Positions 62,674-64,000 of a stretch of 64,000 bases of DNA are shown here, one piece after another. The notes beneath the pieces were generated by a model. It saw only the letters and a program-made list of their open reading frames with translations. It was not told the origin of the DNA and did no database searches. The stretch is from an uncultured Agathobaculum sp. (lineage in GTDB: Bacteria > Bacillota > Clostridia > Oscillospirales > Butyricicoccaceae). The position numbers and the translations under genes are program-made. Position 1 is the stretch's first letter. Every line of letters starts with the position of its first letter. The stretch is taken from contig NZ_CALWJJ010000004.1 of the NCBI RefSeq assembly GCF_944380985.1, positions 1-64,000 of the forward strand, given 5' to 3'.

Positions 62674-62700
62674 TGGTGAAAAGTGGGGTAAAGTGTCACA
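62674..62700 (+). promoter_or_regulatory. candidate MraZ operator (10-bp direct repeats)
   Basis: TGGTG at 62674, TGGGG at 62684 and a weaker TGTCA at 62694 repeat every 10 bases just behind the -10. MraZ is known to bind runs of TGGGN repeats with 10-bp spacing in its own promoter, so this looks like the autoregulatory site. Confidence 0.55.
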
Positions 62701-62734
62701 AAATCCACCAAGCGGAAAGTGTGGTGTGAATTCG

Positions 62735-63154
62735 GTGAAGGGCGAGTATAAGCATTCAATTGATGCCAAGGGGCGTCTGGCGATGCCGGCCAAGTTGCGT
62801 GACGCGCTGGGTGAGCACTTCACCGTCACCAAAGGCCTGGATGGTTGTTTGTCCGTCTACCCCGAAAAAGAATGGGAACGGTTTGAGGAACGCATCCGCG
62901 CGCTGGGCAATGGCGAGAAGGCGCGCCGTGTCAAGCGTTACTACTTTGCCAACGCTTTCGATGCCCAGCTGGACGCGCAGGGGCGCATGTTGATTCCAGC
63001 AGGCCTGCGTGAGTTTGCCGATCTGCAAAAGGATGTCGTTGTGATCGGCCAGCTGGATCACGCGGAGATTTGGAACAGTGAAAAATGGCGGATCTACAAC
63101 GAAGAGGTCGATGCAGAAATCGTTGCCGCCGATGTAGAAGAAATAGACCTTTGA
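62735..63154 (+). CDS. mraZ: transcriptional regulator MraZ
   Basis: 139 residues with two AbrB-like DNA-binding repeats: the first has EYKHSIDAKGRLAMPAKLRD and the second NAFDAQLDAQGRMLIPAGLRE (the DxxGR and PAxLR motifs are MraZ hallmarks). MraZ represses its own division and cell-wall operon. The start GTG 62735 is chosen because it makes the length and N-terminus (MKGEYKHS) like the family; GTG 62693 and 62726 are possible alternatives and 62693 lies in the operator. First gene of the dcw cluster that continues with rsmH. Confidence 0.93.
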   Translation: MKGEYKHSIDAKGRLAMPAKLRDALGEHFTVTKGLDGCLSVYPEKEWERFEERIRALGNGEKARRVKRYYFANAFDAQLDAQGRMLIPAGLREFADLQKDVVVIGQLDHAEIWNSEKWRIYNEEVDAEIVAADVEEIDL

Positions 63155-63175
63155 TGCAGCGGGCAGGAGGCAAGC

Positions 63176-64000
63176 ATGGAATTTCATCATGTATCCATTT
63201 TGCTAAAGCCCTGCCTGGCGGCGCTGCAGATCAAGCCGGACGGCGTGTATGTGGACGCGACGACCGGCGGCGCCGGTCACGCCCTTGCCATTGCGCAGCG
63301 GCTGCATGCGGGCGGCCGCCTGATCTGCATTGACCGGGATGAGGAGGCGCTCGAGCACGCCAAGATACGCCTTGGGAACGTGTGGCAGCGTGTGACCACC
63401 GTGAAAAGCGATTTCCGAGAGATTGACCAGGTGCTGCATACCCTCGGCCTTGCGGGTGCGGACGGCATCCTATTCGATCTTGGCGTATCCTCGCCGCAGC
63501 TTGACCATGCCGAACGCGGTTTTTCCTACATGCAGGATGCGCCGCTTGATATGCGCATGGATCGCGCGCAAAAGCTGACTGCATACGATGTGGTAAACAC
63601 ATGGAGCCGCGAGGACATTCGGAACATACTGTTTGCTTATGGTGAAGAGCGCTATGCGCCGCTGATTGCCGCAGCGATCGAACGCGAGCGGCAGGAAAAG
63701 CCGATAGAGACTACGCTCGAGCTGGTCGAGGTGATCAAAAGCACGATGCCGGGCAAGGCAAAGCGTGAAAAGCAGCATCCGGCCAAGCGCAGCTTTCAGG
63801 CGATCCGTATTGCGGTAAATGATGAGCTTGGAGCGGTGCGTGAGGCAATGGATAAGGCGATCGGCTGCTTAAACCCCGGCGGCCGCCTGGCGGTGATCAC
63901 CTTTCACAGCCTGGAGGACCGTATCGTCAAAAACGCATTCCAGCAGGCGGCACAGGGCTGCACCTGCCCAAAGGATTTCCCGGTTTGCGTGTGTGGAAAA
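63176..64000 (+). CDS. rsmH: 16S rRNA (cytosine(1402)-N4)-methyltransferase RsmH, cut by the window end
   Basis: 275 codons are present (of about 310) from ATG 63176, with GGCAGGAGGC upstream. SAM-dependent methyltransferase of 16S rRNA C1402. HHVSILLKPCLAAL, YVDATTGGAGHALAI (SAM loop), DGILFDLGVSSPQLD and the late FHSLEDRIVKNAF are family features. Second gene of the dcw cluster. Confidence 0.95.
   Translation, partial: MEFHHVSILLKPCLAALQIKPDGVYVDATTGGAGHALAIAQRLHAGGRLICIDRDEEALEHAKIRLGNVWQRVTTVKSDFREIDQVLHTLGLAGADGILFDLGVSSPQLDHAERGFSYMQDAPLDMRMDRAQKLTAYDVVNTWSREDIRNILFAYGEERYAPLIAAAIERERQEKPIETTLELVEVIKSTMPGKAKREKQHPAKRSFQAIRIAVNDELGAVREAMDKAIGCLNPGGRLAVITFHSLEDRIVKNAFQQAAQGCTCPKDFPVCVCGK

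Overview
The window reads as chromosome from a spore-forming, Gram-positive anaerobe of the class Clostridia with fairly GC-rich DNA. Direct signs are the sporulation and germination genes (spoIIP, gpr, ylbJ, yqfC, yqfD, a gerA-type receptor), hrcA with a CIRCE operator, Bacillota-style strong Shine-Dalgarno sites with many GTG/TTG starts, an S-layer-homology protein and an FMN riboswitch. An Oscillospiraceae/Butyricicoccaceae-type organism is my inference from gene content and base composition; no rRNA is present to settle it, and I see no tRNA, CRISPR array or insertion sequence.

Left edge (1-1650): tandem terminators, then the lysis end of a prophage remnant (phi-LC3-type holin and an amidase endolysin broken by a one-base frameshift). 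1675-7453: ilvE, a secreted stalk-domain protein fused to a dead NodB-like domain, a YpsA/SLOG protein divergent from a YihY membrane protein, an iron-sulfur flavoprotein-like reductase, and an XRE regulator with a four-helix membrane protein. 7594-10939: citrate synthase, a beta-hydroxyacid dehydrogenase and a Gfo/Idh/MocA oxidoreductase. 11159-16220: the CIRCE-hrcA-grpE-dnaK-dnaJ heat-shock operon. 16222-22437: an inositol/sugar-type island with an IolG-like dehydrogenase, a ribose-family ABC transporter (permease, ATPase, binding lipoprotein) and a divergent TIM-barrel sugar isomerase. 22568-26337: ribD-ribE-ribBA-ribH under an FMN riboswitch. 26537-31437: lepA-hemW, an ACT-domain protein and a PFL/UPF0210 protein.

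31492-36180: an ArsC-like protein, then an OmpR-type two-component pair followed by two exported PepSY proteins, one with stalk domains, that look like its target module. 36234-41730: a minus-strand sporulation/germination cluster gpr-spoIIP-gerA-gerC-gerB, with unusually short gerB and gerC, divergent from rpsT. 41777-47680: an SdpR/SdpI-like pair with palindromic operators, an SLH protein, fhs and rodA. 47696-58363: dacF-like carboxypeptidase, a Cys-rich small protein and ylbJ on the minus strand, divergent from yqfC-yqfD-phoH-ybeY-dgkA-era-recO and mutS2. 58479-64000: an HPr homologue with Tyr at position 15, uvrC-rsmD-coaD-(coiled coil), then the start of the division/cell-wall cluster (mraZ, rsmH).

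Most of the window is housekeeping. The genes that in Bacillus subtilis lie in one continuous block (rpsT-gpr-spoIIP / lepA-hemW / hrcA-dnaJ / yqfC-recO) are here split into four pieces within about 45 kb. The least ordinary items are the Crh-like HPr, the two-component/PepSY/stalk module, the NodB pseudoenzyme with an apparent ATT start codon, the terminator-like leader of the sugar ABC operon, two LexA-box-like sites, and the minimal germinant receptor.
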